Positions 12,001 to 27,000 of a stretch of DNA of 64,000 nt are shown here, one piece after another (the stretch's first letter is position 1; the number at the start of each line of letters is the position of its first letter). Source of the stretch: Aradus depressus (Eukaryota; Arthropoda; Insecta; Hemiptera; Aradidae); contig OY759216.1 of assembly GCA_963662175.1 (NCBI GenBank), positions 40,193,087 through 40,257,086 of the forward strand, given 5' to 3'. A program made the translations under genes and the position numbers. The notes beneath the pieces were generated by a model, which had not been told where the DNA came from, made no database searches, and saw only the letters and a program-made list of their open reading frames with translations.

Positions 12001-15000
12001 CATCAACAATGATGTACATTATACTAATAATGTTGTCAGATTTTTCTGCAACGTATTTTGGAGCATTATTAGCTTCTAAATCATTCGTTCACTATTAATA
12101 TTCAACAAGTCTGTTTTACTTCCTCAGCTATATCAAGTATAGGGGAAGTTATGTAATCGGTTAAAAATTCGATGTTGAATTTTCAACGGAATTTTATATT
12201 TTCCGAACGCTTGATTCCGAAAATGGACAAGAAAATATTGTGTCTATGTGAGTTTGTATGTGGACGCGATAACAGCCGATATAATGAAAGAATATACACG
12301 AAATATTATTAGTGTGTTCAGAAATTGATAAGGACGACACCTATTGATTTTCAGCCTGATCGTCCAAAGGAAAAGGGAGTTTAACACAAAAACCGATGTA
12401 ATTAATGTAACCACATAAAATCTTATATTTTAATTCAAAAGCCCTATAAATTTTCTTTATAATTCGTACTGGGGTAGTACATTGTTGGTGAATTACATAC
12501 GACCTTTTTTTATGATATTGTCATCATTCCGTTGCATAAAGCAAGTTCTCAATAAAATAAATGATTTCTTCGTTTAATAAATCTTGGCTCAGACTAATCC
12601 CAATTGATGAATAATAAATGAATAATTTCCGTTCCTAAAAGATCTTGTAATAAACTTTCCAACGACGTGATTATGGCAGCTTTGATAATTTTTAAGGATA
12701 ATGGTTCTATTTCTATGTTTTGATTCAAATTGTAAATACATTTTAAAAATATCAAAGTCATTGCATCAATTTTCCCATTCAAATTTTAATATAGTTTATT
12801 TACGAGGATGACACATTATACCATTGAGGATGACACGTTCTGGTTATAAAAGAAAAATGGGAAGATGACTTATTGTTGATCTTTTGATACTTTCCATCCC
12901 ACAACATCTTACTATCATTTAGGATAGACTTAGGAAAACTTTTCTAAGTGCGACCCCAGATAGAAAAATTCAAATGCCAAGCGAGTCAAGCTAGTTTATT
13001 AAAACATAACGCTAATAATTTTTGACAGATTAAAAAAAAAAAGATTAATGTCATTAACAAGTTTAATGTTAACATCAAGAATATAGGTATTTCATGTATA
13101 TGGTTGTTTTAAACAAAGCAACTCAAGCTATAGTAAACACAACATTTTTATTAGGATAAAAGGGATATAATTTTTTTTTTATTCGGTCAAGTGCAAACTA
13201 TACTTGCACAATTAGTGTTCCGTGCCATCAGCCCCCCACTTAAATTAAACGTGTAAGGACAAAAGTTGTCCTTACATCGTGAGAAAGATTTTTTGTCGAA
13301 AAACTTCTCAAAAACCAATGGTTCAGCAGTTATTAGGAAATAAACAATTAAATTGTTTATAACAATTGATCTGGCTAGAATTTTTCAATACTGATCTTTT
13401 TCGCTCAATATACACCTAATTCTCAATGTTCACGATTTTTTTCAGATTTTTCTGAGCGTTCGTTTTCCCACCGAAGGGTGGGGACAGCAATTTTAAAGAG
13501 TTTTTCCCGAAAAATCGATCTCAATCCGTGTATTACCACATGTTCTCTGCAAAAATATATTTTGTAAAATTGTGATTAATCTCGCGGGCCGCGGGTCGGC
13601 CACTCCTGCTCTAAAATAAACTTTTCGAAAAATAATAAAACAGAACTTGCTGTTTTATTCGTTTTTGAATCCTTCCACTGGTCGTATTGAGCCGCCCAGC
13701 TGACCGTATCTGGCTCTGGGCCGTAGGTTGCATATGCCTGACATCGCCTAAAGCTCCGTTACATGTCTCAGTCTAATAATACTTTTAATCCTAAAACTAA
13801 ACATGTTGACAATTTTTAAAATTTTCTATTTTTTTTTGTCTGTAGCTCAAGGAAATCTGCTGAAATTCGAAGCTGGAAAAGTGTACAATTACAAATTGGA
13901 AGGTAGTTCGGTGACGAACATCCCAGGAGCGACAGGAGAGGCTAGCAAGCTTGACATCTCGGCAAGTGTTCAGTTGGCAGCCCTGACAAACTGTGAACAT
14001 GCTCTCAAAGTGACCAACGTCCAGGTTACCGGCCCTGATGGCAAGGTACGCATGTCAATTTTCATTATAATAATAGTTTTTATTTTAATAAATTTTTCAA
14101 TATTTATTATAATAGGTTTTCAGTAAAGCAGCTTCTCATTTTTTCTCCCAATTTATTAAAAAAAATTCTTTATAACATTGTCAAACGTTTCGGGACAAGT
14201 CCTCCCATCATCAATGACTTATAATTTTTTGTTAGTTGCCTAACATGAGCAAAAACCCTTTTATTTTTTTGGTATAGGGTAACGATTAGAACTTGGCACC
14301 AACCATGCGGGTTGTCTATCATATATTTTATTAATATTACCCTATACCAAAAAAATAAAAGGGTTTTTGCTCATGTTAGGCAACTAACAAAAAATTTTAA
14401 GTCATTGATGATGGGAGGACTTGTCCCGAAACGTTTGACAATGTTATAAAGAATTTTTTTAAATAAATTGGGAGAAAAAATGAGAAGCTGCTCTACTGAA
14501 AACCTATTATCATATAATTTGCTCCTTACACAACATTGAAGAATATTTATTATATATTTTTTTGTTAATTCTTGATTTCACTAATTGAACTACTGTTAAC
14601 TTCCTCCCCCGTCCTGAGCGGTTTGCTTATTAGTGCATCCTGAAGTTAGTGAAGTTAGGTAGTAAAATGACGATTGAGGATACTTCCTGCTAATAAGATA
14701 GGGTGGAGGGGGTAGTTTTATTATTTCCAGTTCAGTCGCTGTTTGGATATTTCACACCCGTCCTCAGTTCGTATCTCGCCCAATGTTACAAAATTACCTT
14801 GAAAAGATATAACTTTTCAATTATTTAATTATTTCTTTTATATTTTCAACGTATTTATTTTTATAAATTTATTACCATTATAAAAATGACAGTTAAATGT
14901 TTACTACTTGCTAACACAATTATAACATTTACGTCCATTGTTAGACATCGAAAATTGCTGTCTCTAAATTCCAAATGAAGAATGATTCGGGCTCAGAAGA

Positions 15001-18000
15001 ATGTGACACTTTGTAACTGGGGGAATTTCAAAGAATGTTCGAAAATAGATGATAGTTAGATAATCTCACCGGTGTGTGAACCCGCGGTCTTGAGCACTAT
15101 GGGCATGCACCGATGCCCTCATCGATATATAAAATCAATACTTCCTGTTGTGGTTGTCGTTTTCTACCAAGTATTTTCTAGTTTATAAACCAAGTCTTAA
15201 AGCACTGTACGAATTTATATTTGCCAATCTTTCTCCCAGTTTTCCGTTTTTGTCCTATGTACAGTTTGTGTGGTTCATAAATGTTGAATAACCTTGAATG
15301 GATGTAAAGTATATTTCATCTAATAAAGTTGTATGTGTAACTTGCATTAAATTACCCAATAAATTGCGAATTCATTGGGAAAGTAGATAGATTTCTGAAA
15401 TGATTTCTAGTTTCTAGAGAATTTAGGATCTCTGCCTTCTTGCAGGAATATTAACGCATTTATTATTTATGGTTTCAGAAATACGCTTTGGATAAGCTAT
15501 CTCAGGGTCCAATCAAGTTTGGCCTGGAGAATGGCAAGATTGAGAGCGAACTGTGCACTGAAGATACTGAGGACGCACCGTCCCTGAACATCAAACGGGC
15601 TGTCCTCTCTCTGCTGCAGTCCTCCGTACTCAAGGAGACAGGATATGCCACCCAGTCTGAGGTAAACTCATGTTTTCATCTTTAACTAATCTTCAAAAAA
15701 AAAAAAAGCAATTACCATAAGGTCTGATAACCAATAATGTTGGACAAAAATAAACAAAACTGGACTACGAAAAAAAGTAAAATATAACGAAAAAGTAAAT
15801 AGAGAAAAAAGTCTATAATGGCGTTTGGTGTCTAAAGGTTACAAAACAGCGAATTTGAGAGGAGGACCGTTAGAACAATTAACTGCAACACAACTTCATC
15901 TTGGATTTTTCAAAAATTATAAAACAAATTGCAAAAACCTTAACCGCCTGTCTTTTATGCCGTCTATAATATAACGAGATCAACAGGTTTTTCCATATTT
16001 TCCTTACAATTTTGAACAAATTCAAAGTTAAGCTTGTGTTTGTGAACTGTTTACACAGTCCTCCTTACCTTTGTGGTGTACAAACACCACATGTTATTAC
16101 AGACTTTTTACTGTATTTTGGGTTATATTTTTAAGGTCTCATTAAAGTTATATTTTCGTTTTAATTAATGATAAAAAGTATACACTTGTTAGGTTGGAAG
16201 AACGAAGAGACAGTTAAAAAGATGCAAAATATTCCATTTTCTTGACAATTTAAGAAATATTTGTTTTACTTTAAATTTTGAGGCATAGAGTTACCCTGAA
16301 ACGTTTACTTTTGTTTATATTTCAAAAAAATATATGTACTATTGTTTTTTTATAGACGGACGTTTTTGGGACATGTCCAACTGGATTTGAATTTACGAAG
16401 TCAGGAAATAGTCTGAATGTAATTCGAACCCGTGATCTCTCCAAGTGTGCTCACCGAGAAGATATTAGTCATCCATTCCTCTCTACTCCCTACTATCTGC
16501 AATCAGTAAGTTGGCCTATTCTCTAATAGCATTTTGAAAAAACTGCTTTAAATTAAGCAGCATCACCTTCGGCTCTATAAAAATAAAATAATTGTTAACA
16601 ATGATATCGTTTTCCTAATTTATTTTTTAATACAATTCTCAAATATTCTCTACATTTTGATTATATTATTTTTTTCTTCAACGGAATAACACTAAGATAG
16701 TCAAATCAGTAAATTTAAGTTGTCTATTTGATTGTCTTTTTCTGTAGACATATTGCATGTCAAAATTAAACAAGAAATTGAGCTTACTGTTGTTAATTTG
16801 TTTATGTTTTGTATTCAGGATATCCAAAGTATGCCAATAGCAGACTCCTCGTACAGGTCCACCCAGAAGATTGAAGATGGCTGCTTGAAAACGGCTGAGC
16901 TCGAGGAAGAATACAACTTCAGAGCTGCTAGTTCAGGACCTTCTACGACCAAGGTCTCAATCCGAACCAAACTCACCCTCACCAGCCCTGCTCCTGGAAC
17001 AATCGCAGGTAAATTACATTCACACAACTGCTCAAGAAAAAAAACCGCCGCACTTCTTGTAGGTACTGCGTAATACACGCAGCGACATGGGGCTTGCGTT
17101 ATCATACATTAGCATAATATTTTCACCAATGAACGGCGTAGGGCACCAGATAATGTTGTAAGATTTCTCTTATGTACAATTCAACGTTCATTGATGCGTG
17201 GTTGAAGATGTGGAGGTCCGTCCTTGCTTGTAAAGATATCGCTCCCCACACCAAAACAGACCCTCTAAATTGCACTCTTCCGGTCATGGTGCATGGATCG
17301 TACCGTTCTCCAGGCCTCCTGTAGATGTAGAGTCCACCATCTGCTCTATGGAGAGCAAAACGAGACTCATCTGACAAGAGGACGTTGCTCCATATTTCTT
17401 CCGTCCTATTACGGTGCTCTCTAGCAAACGCGGTCAAAAGAGACCCATAGGCTGGCTTCCACCAGAGCGAGAGCACTGGCCACTTGTTCAGGTATCATCA
17501 CTAATTCAACAAGAACAGATCTTTCTCGGACAAAATCGCAAAAGAAACTGGAGAATGATGCGAAGTACAGAGAATAAACGACCTTTGTCTTGTTATCGAA
17601 AATTCGACTTTTAAGGATCAAGAGATTCAAAAGCCTCGATAGTAATACAGAGAGAATTAATTTCTCCCTAAAGTTTCCCTAACTTTTCCCTAACATGCTG
17701 AACATTATTTGATCAAAACAAAAAAGAATTACAACAAAACAATCAAATTTTCTGAGTGCGCCGGTTTTTTTTGTGGAGCAGTCCATATACTTTAAGGTTG
17801 CTTTATAGGTTAGTTAGTTATTTTGACTCATGCCCGGGTTTTAACTACGAGGTCATAAACCTAAAAACTTGCCATGTTTTGTCTGATTGCAAAACTTTTT
17901 CCTACCCTATTGGATATCATAAAACAATTTTACAATGTTGCACTGGTAAATTATTCCCTCGGGGCAAGGCTTTGTAGCAATTTTTGTGTAATCTCATTTT

Positions 18001-21000
18001 GGCGAATAAGAACTACCAAAGTTTAGTAGAATTCGTATTTAATAAGTTTATTAATTCGTATAAAAACTTTGAAAAATTAATTGGCATACGTATCTTTACA
18101 CATTTGGAGGAATTACAAGGAGACCTAGTCAGAAAAAAATTGCATGGGCACAACATATCTCACAATTGTAGAATCACTCCTATGCAGTAGCATTTTCTGG
18201 TCTGCGCTTCGCTGTATTGCACTGAAATCAGTATCACAAATTGCAGTCTCTTCCCATGAAATTCATCTAGTTGGTCTTATTTTTTGACAGAATGAATCCA
18301 TTGAATATGGTATTAATTTTTTGTACATTATACATTATTTTCTATTTTGAAATTTGTAATGTATTTTATAGGATTAAAACCTGCACACTACTACATATTT
18401 GCCCCAAAAATTAAAATGATGATCCCCTCGTATGTTCAGCCCTTTATTTAGTTTGGTTGTAGTCAACCTTATAAATAATGATTAATTTTTTTTTTTGTTT
18501 GTTTTGTGTTCTTTAGTGACCGGCAATGCAGCCCGCTCTATCATCTTCGATCAGGAACATGAACAAGAAGCTGACGGTGTTGCCGCGAGGATTGTCAGTC
18601 TGGTACAGAAGGCCTGTGAGAGTCGAGTTATTGGTAAGGACGATGCTAAGACATTCTCCGAACTAGTGAGAACCCTCAGCGGAGCTAAGAAACAGGAAAT
18701 CGCAACGGCTCTTACACAGGTTAAGGGAGGTGCTGCTAAGGACACTGAAACTGCTACGTAAGTTAATTTATTTTTTAAATAGAACTGAAGCTAGATCAAA
18801 AATAACAAATTTTAATATTTTTATTAAAATTGAATAATATATTATAGTCATCAATTCCTCTTGAACTAATGAATTATTCACCTCATTGACCATTAAGACG
18901 TGTCAAAAAAACATGAAACACAGTCACAACTATAGTTAATCATTTATTAAGTTTGTAATGCTATATTTATGAAATTAAGCACTAACGTATAATCAAACCA
19001 TCTTCACGAACGTTAAACTAAATAGTATTAAATTTAGTTGAAAACATGATTTACATTTGCATTTATTTATTTGTAATACTCTAGTTTTTTCAATCTGAAA
19101 ATTTCAAAGTGAAAAATGTTAATTTTGTAAATGAGGAAAATATAGAATATTATGTCTTGAATTGGAAAGTCGGTATTCTGTGATGTTAGCGTTAAACCGC
19201 AACTTTGACATAACACTTCAGTAGTACAGCAGTAAACAATTTTACCAACGATTAAAAAAACAACGATTTATTACTATTCCAATCGAGATAGTTCTTGAAT
19301 TTTAATTCCAAATTTACCTTAATCACCATAGGAGATTATAGAAATTATGGTATCAAGATCCACCAATGAATGTTCTTCCTCCATCAAGCCTGTCATTTTA
19401 AGTAAATTTAGACCAACTGATCGTTGGTCTACGAACTACATAAGTAAAATGAAAGACAATGTATTTTTATATATTGAATACATTTTTACACAGTAAATCT
19501 GGAATGGTCAAGAACCATATAGGGAGGGACCGAACAGATGAGAAGAAACAATTAAAAACACTAATAATAATAAACAGTGGTTAAATATATGCTGAGATCT
19601 AGTTGATAAAGCATATATATTTATTTAAAAATAATTCAGCACTTAGTAAGATATTTGTATGACTATATTAACCATGTCAAATGATTTAAATTGTATTGCA
19701 ATGGTTGCTAAGTGTTTTCTGATACTAAAAATATATTACAACCTTACAAATAGATTTAGTTTTAAATATACATTTTTTGCTTTATTATTTTCCAGGAGGA
19801 TGATCATGGACGGGCTTGTTTTTGCCCAAAGCCCAAGTTCTGTTGAAGTGATGGCCGACTTGCTGAAGAAGAAAGAAGTGACTGGCAACACTGCTCGGGC
19901 ATGGCTGTTGGCTATTGGCTCTGTCAGGCATGCTTCAAGAGCTGCACTCACTGCTGTTCTGGTAAGACACTTTCTTCTTATATTTGACGTATAGTTTAAC
20001 TTCAAATTTATGCAAATTTTCGAATAAATGTTTTTAATCTCTAGCCTTTACTGGACGGTGAACCCGACGTGAATGCTTACCTCGGCGTGGGATCGTTGGC
20101 TGGGAAATTCTGCCAGGAGCACGAATGCGATGAGGTGAATGAAGTGAACCAACTACAGATCAAATTGGGAGCTCCACTTCTTAAAGGATGCAAGAGCGCT
20201 TCTAAGAGAGAAGAAGACCAGGTTTGTCCTTTTTTAAATTTTTTAGTGAATATTTTTGAGGAAGAGTCACACAAATGTTTTTGCTTTTCGAAGGTATTTG
20301 GATGTGATTTAACAAGAGTCAGTCAGGAAAAATGGGTCAACATCGGTCGCCCTTGCACTTCACTGGATCGCCAGTAGAGAAGTAGACAGAGGAAGGCTCC
20401 GGGAGCCGATCGAACCCATTTGTCTGTAGTATGCTTTATACGTCGAGGATTCCGTTAAATAAATTTCAAACATTTATTTACTATCATAAGTATCACTTAC
20501 ACTACTTACCGTTAGCTACGTAAAGCCTCACTCAAGGTGGTCAGTCAGAATTTAATTTTTTGTTAAAATGTATTTATTTTTATTTTCTAAATAACTCCCA
20601 TATATATATATTTGTTTAAAAAATAAAGCAAAATGTTTTTTTAAATATTGTCTATTTAACAAAATATATTTAATATGGGAGTACTTTCGGTATTGCTACC
20701 ATCTTCAGCCACGACTTAACAAATACTAAATTGAAGTTCAACCAGTTTACAATCCAAACGGTACCCTTTTTTCAACCCCCACGAGGTTTTTCCTGTCCCT
20801 CCTGTACAGTTAAGTCTTAAAATATGAAAAACATTATAAATAAAATTTCGTCTCAAATTGATAAAAATACAAATAAAAAATGTAAAAACACATAAAATAA
20901 AGATACACAGTTTTTGAGGAAGTTGGTTCATATGGTGGTAGAGATTTTTTAAAAAACATACGTTTTTCTTTATTTTTTAATTAAATTTGTTCACAATATC

Positions 21001-24000
21001 TCTGCAAAAAGTGTTAAGTATCATATTACTGTTTGCCTCGCCTAGATGCGGGTCTAAGTCTTCCTAAGCCATCTAAATGCCGAATTTCAGATGTTTAGAT
21101 TTGATAGATTCCAAGATAACCCGCTATGACGAACAGACAACAGCGATTGTTTAAGGCTTTACACTTTTGTCTACGGAACCCTGAAAACTCTGCCAAGTCT
21201 AGTCAGTGGCGCCAAAAATGAAAGTCACATGAAGAGGCGACTTTCCTTTATTCTTTCAACTTAATTTTAAACGTTATAATTTTGTTTTTACATTTTACTA
21301 ATTATATTCTTTGTTTATTGCAGCTTATCGCCAGCTTAAAAGGATTAGGAAATGTTCACTATTTGGGCCCCAAGATCGCTAGTAAAATTGCAGAATGTGC
21401 CCAAGACAAAAGTGTTCGACCTAGGATTCGATCTCAAGCATTGGACACCATCAGGAGTGATCCGCATAAAGACGAGGTAAGAAAAATGACGACCTATTTT
21501 ATTTATTTACTCATTATATGTTTTTTGACCTAATTATTCATAATCTTGTAGTTTCCTGTGTCTACCCTCTTCTCCGGCCTGGTCTTTTAATGCCATCTAT
21601 ACAATTTTGTTCTTAAAATGTTATTAATATTTTCATAATGGGCTTACAGCTGAAGACTTTGGCTATAAACATTTTGAAAGATGTTAAAGAAGATTCTGAA
21701 ATTAGAATTAAAGCCTACTTGGTTTTGGCCGAATGCCCATGTGGTAAAGTAGCTGCCGTTGTTAAGGAACTGCTTGAAAAAGAAGAAAGTTATCAAGGTA
21801 AGCAATAATTCACTGTTCGTTCAAAAGCACAATACAATTGTTTGGCTTGTTACAATTGTTGTGATTGAATGGCTGAAAGCAAGAACCAGATTAGTCCAAA
21901 AATCACTTATCCAATTATTATCTTAGTGTATTCCTACAATTAGCTCTTTCCATCATTCATTTTAGTCCCTACTTTTCTTGTACCTCCTAACTGAGTAAAC
22001 CTCTGATTTTTAAGGGGCTAGCAAAATCCTATGGGATAGTTCTTGGACATAAGGGGACATAAGTTGGTTTTCACTTGTTTCCACATGTTTTTCTAATGCG
22101 ACACCATATATATATATATATATATATATTTTTCACTCACCTCTGTTTTGATTTATTAATTATTTGTTATTATTATATTTTACTGTATAATTTTTTCTTT
22201 GTTCTTCATTAATTTGATTTTTATTAGTTTATTCTCATTGTTATTACTCTTCATTAACAATAATTGTTTCTTTAGTTAATTGCTAGAGGCCTTTTTCTTT
22301 TTTTCACAATTGGGGTTGATACTTGTATTGTTTTGTTCATTTGTTATGTTATTATTTTTAAGGGACGAAGGATGTCTCATAACAAAGACTATTTTTTATT
22401 CATTCATCCATTGGTTCTTGGAAGACCATACTTTTAGTTTATTCCGTTTATTTTTGTCAAATTCTCATTTATATTACCAGAAAATATAGCAAATATTTAA
22501 GTTTTGGATACATTTTTTTTCCAGTTGGTGGTTTCATTGTGTCTCATCTTCGCAATTTGCGTGCATCAACCAACCCTGACAAAGAGAGGGCTCGCCAATA
22601 TCTGGGAAGCTTGATCATCCCTTCAGGGAAATTCCCGATCGACCCAAGGAAATATTCAGTCAACTCTGAGTTATCCTACAGTCTGGACTTACTCAACACG
22701 GGGGCTGCTGGTGAATCCAATGTTATCTACTCGCAGAAATCCTGGCTTCCACGTGCCGTCTCTCTTAACCTGACCACTCAGATCTTTGGAACTGCTTACA
22801 ATGTTCTCCAGGTAACTAGATATATTTCTAAAATTTTTCTCTTGATTTCAATAGAATGATTTTTATATATTTTGATGGTCACTAATGAATTAAGTCGTTA
22901 TTCAGAAAGCGCGTCAATAACATACCTATTCGAATAGTCGATCTATAATGTCTTAATTTAGAGGAAAAATCAATGAGGTAGTTATTCAAAAATGTTACCG
23001 GGTTTGAACCCACGATCCCGATTTTAGTTATGGTTTTCCTTGTTGCTTCATTAAAATTAAATTAAAAAGCCTCGTTTGTTTTTCGTTGACTTGACTGTTA
23101 AGAAGTCAGATTGGGTAAGACTAGCATTCACATATCATTCGGTAGAATTAATTATTTTAATATCTCTTGTAGACCAATCCATTTTCTGATATTGTGACAA
23201 TATACGGCATTTTTGGGGAATTAGGAACAAAATCAGGGAATGATGTTGTTTTTTTGGTATCTTTTGAACGTATATTCTTTCCAAACATTCAAAAACATTT
23301 TATAGAGAAAATGTTCTCTGTTGAATTCTTTACAATTACCACTGTACTTTTTAATTCTGCGCATGTTTCCCTATAAAGAATACGTGGTTACACTGAATTC
23401 TTAAAAAAAAAAAATGTCTACCTTATTTTCTAGACATCTTTTCAGAAAAGTGGATTCCGTCTATAGCTTTTGTCACCTACATTTTGTTAATCTTCTTTTC
23501 AAGGTTGACGCTCGTGCTGAAAATTTGGAAAGGGTTGCTGAGAGAATTTTTGGACCTCGAGGCTACCTGAGGAACAACAAACCGAGGGATGTTTTCGAGG
23601 ACGGACGCCTGGTGACCTCCAATCTTCTGGAGAAAATCGCCCGGAGGTATGACCAGTCGGTTCGCCCCAAGAGAAGTCTTTCAAGAAATGATCTAGACGC
23701 TGTTGCTAACAAGGTGAGTTTTTTTTTTTTCTTTTTTAATTACGAATGAAGAGGATGGATTTTATAAAATGATTTTATTATTTTATAGTTTTTCGCGTTT
23801 AAAATCGAATCTACCATTTTTTCCTTGGATTTAAAAAGATAATATAATGATGATACATTTTTAATGCCACAACAAAAGAAATATTCTCATGAGTTCAGTA
23901 TTTACTAACATGTACTGCAGAGTGGTCCCTGTTTATGAAAGTATAGAAATAAAAACGACATTTTCAGGCTGATCCTGCCACTTTTATTGATTGTTTTTCG

Positions 24001-27000
24001 CTATAAAAAAACAAAACAAAAAAAACAGCACCTTGATAAAACATTTGAAGAAGATATTTTTTATATGGGAATATGTTTTTCAATATTTTAAAATGAATAT
24101 AACTCGCATCAGGAAATCTGAAATAACAACCTAATGTGTGTTGTCCGCCTCCTCATTTTCCATGATTGTTAGCTAATTTCTGAAACAAATAATTGAGCAT
24201 TATCAAGATTCGAAATTTACTATGGGAATTTCTAGCATAAAAAAATATCTTTTTCATACTTTTGAGGCCATTACATCAATGACTTTTACGTGGTATCAAT
24301 TTAAAGAATTTGGAGAGTTCATTATGAAAATACACTTTTTAGAATTCTAACTCTTGTAATGGCGTAAATCGAGGATCTACCTGAAAGAAGATTGTGAGCT
24401 TAACCAAATAGTTTTCACGATAATGCGCAGCACAGAATTTATATCTTTAAAGATGTTCAGAAGTACTTTCCACTCAGCGTTCGCAAGCACATACAACATA
24501 GCTGATGTGGGGAGGATAGCACTTCTGCATAATATATGTTACATATTATGTAACATGAGCTGGAGCGTCCGAGTTCGGCATTGATAGTCGTTTGGAACAG
24601 CCTTTCAACCTAAAGATAGACTGTCTCTTTTAACCAAAGCAATGAAGTGACAAAAAATAAAAACAAAACTAGATAAATCTGAAATTGGCCTACGAAACCC
24701 TTCATCGTGTATGCATTGAGCACACTTGACTGTAATATTTTATGCTATAATAAAAAAAAAAAGTTTGGAAATGATGATTCATTTTATTTAGGGAAATACT
24801 ACTTTGTAGTTCTGCGCAAAACATCGAAGACCACCCTGTGTATGCACAAGTAGTAGTTATTAATTAATAATTTTATGTTTCAGGTGAAACATGATGCTGT
24901 TGCTGATGATATTGACGTAGACTTGTCAGTTAAAATTTTGGGATCTGAATTGATCTGGCAGAAAGTACACGGGTCTGATGCTGCAGGCCTCTCTCCTGAC
25001 CGCCTTATTGATGACTATTTTGGAAGCTTTGATCAGCTGATCAGCAAGGCCAAGAACATTGATGTAAGTACACTAATGTTTATTTTCTAAATGTTGATTT
25101 TAAAAAAAATTGAATTTATCTATTAGATTTTTGCTATTTTGAAGTATGTTGTTCCTTAAACTACTGAGATGATAATAAATTCAATTTTGCAATAAATATA
25201 TATTTATGCAAAAACTGTTAAATCTACTGAAAAATATTCTATTACAAAAAATGTTCCTTATGAAATTTCTGACTAACAATTTTTGTCAAATGTGTGTCGA
25301 AGTAGTCCAACAAGCTTAGAGTATAGCGTCTCAAAGATTTCTTTCCCTAAAATATTGATATTAATGCTGCTAATAAAGCTAGCAGGTACGAAAATTAAAA
25401 AAAAAACTAATATTAAAACAAGTTTTCAAGCACACACACTTTATATTTGAATTATAGTACACTGAATAGCAGAAAATACAGTTTTCTCTCGCAGGTGATC
25501 GGTGTTGGATGGGAATATGAATACTGGACATTAAAGAAATGATTCCGACATAATATAAGGTGTCGCATTTTATGTTACATTGATGATCTCGTTTGTAACT
25601 TGCCTTCTACTGTCTCTGCAACATAAAATGCGATACCTCATATTATGCCGAAATTAATTTCTTTAATATCTATTATTCATATTCCCGCTCGACACCGATC
25701 GCCTGCGGAATAAAAAAATTTATTTTCTACTTTTCAGTTTACTATAATTGAAATATAAAATATATTTTTGAAACAAAAAAAAAGCTTTTTTTATATATTT
25801 TTTTCATCTGACTATCAAAGATCTAAAACTTTTTTTGTATAAATTATTATTATTTCTTTGATATTGCAGATTGACTACAGACGCCATGCTGCGCTTATTG
25901 ACAAAGTTGTTACTTACCCGACTGGTTTGGGTCTTGCTCTGAGGCTGAAGGCTGTAGCTGCTGCTGCAGTCAGAGTCAAGGTCGATGGCAAGTTGGACAT
26001 CCCAGCTATCCTTCGGAATCCCAAAAATGCTGATGTTAGGTTCCAGCTCATACCTAGGTGAATTAATTGATCCATTGAAATATGTCTTAATTGTTGTTGT
26101 TACTATTGTCTATTGGTTGTCAATGTCGATTACGAGAAGCTATAGTATTATATTTATTAATGGAATAGATGGGCATTGTGGATGGTAATAAGTAGACAAC
26201 CAATAAGAAAGCTCGCTTCTTTTCTCCCTGGCCAATGAGAATACTTCCCTAGACTCTCTAGCCAATGAGAAACCTGAAAGTTCCTCTCTCTACTTAACCC
26301 TCAACTCTAGATAATATTACTAGAATTTTGTTTCTTTCTGTTGTGAGATACATTATTTTTCCATCGCTGTGTTTTCTTGATAAAATTGGAAATAATTCCA
26401 TTGCGATTTTTCTCTTAATCTTTCCAGACATAATTAATAATGTTTAGTCGACGTTTTACTTTTTACATTGATGAAAAAGTTCATAAATTAATTGTTCTTA
26501 ACCTGAATGTTTATTCTTGTTAATTAGTGCTGCCATCAACGCCGCAAGTGAAGTAACCCTAGACGGTGTGGCCATCGAAGCCGGAACTCGTATTGAGGTC
26601 AACATCCACACTTCCACTGGATCCGACCTAACTCTTCGTATCCTTGATGGTCGTGGGGTCGATGTCAAACTGGGTCTGCCCCTGCCCGCCCAGGAAGTTG
26701 CCTCCGTGCAGAGCTCATTTCTCTCAGTCGTGAGGGACGATGCTCAACAAGTCACCACCAACAATATCAAATTCAATTCAAAGAGGTCAGTTTAACATTG
26801 TATTAATTTATATATCTATTTATTGCATTTGTAAGTTATGGATTTCCTGCAATTTGTAATATTTCTAATTTAGATATTACCTGTCACTCTTTCTATAATA
26901 ACATGTGACTGCAACTAGCGGAACATAGCTATATATAGTTATCTTCTTAAATCGATTTTACAGCAATCTCTTCTTAGCGGTCTCATTACTTTACAAGGAT

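Larger units (their letters stand above)
11158..13845. other. apolpp: apolpp intron 2 (2.7 kb)
   Basis: Contains two variable-unit repeats (11328-11630, 12123-12515) and two hAT-like ends (13584-13608, 13717-13740). The remainder is AT-rich and unassigned. Confidence 0.65.
14111..14511. mobile_element. Long foldback element with hammerhead-like arms
   Basis: Arms of about 172 bp (14111-14282 and 14337-14511) are nearly perfect reverse complements around a 54-bp loop. Each arm contains the phrase attgatgatgggaggacttg then tcccgaaacg, a hammerhead-like layout described separately. It lies in intron 3, 66 bp after exon 3. Confidence 0.85.
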
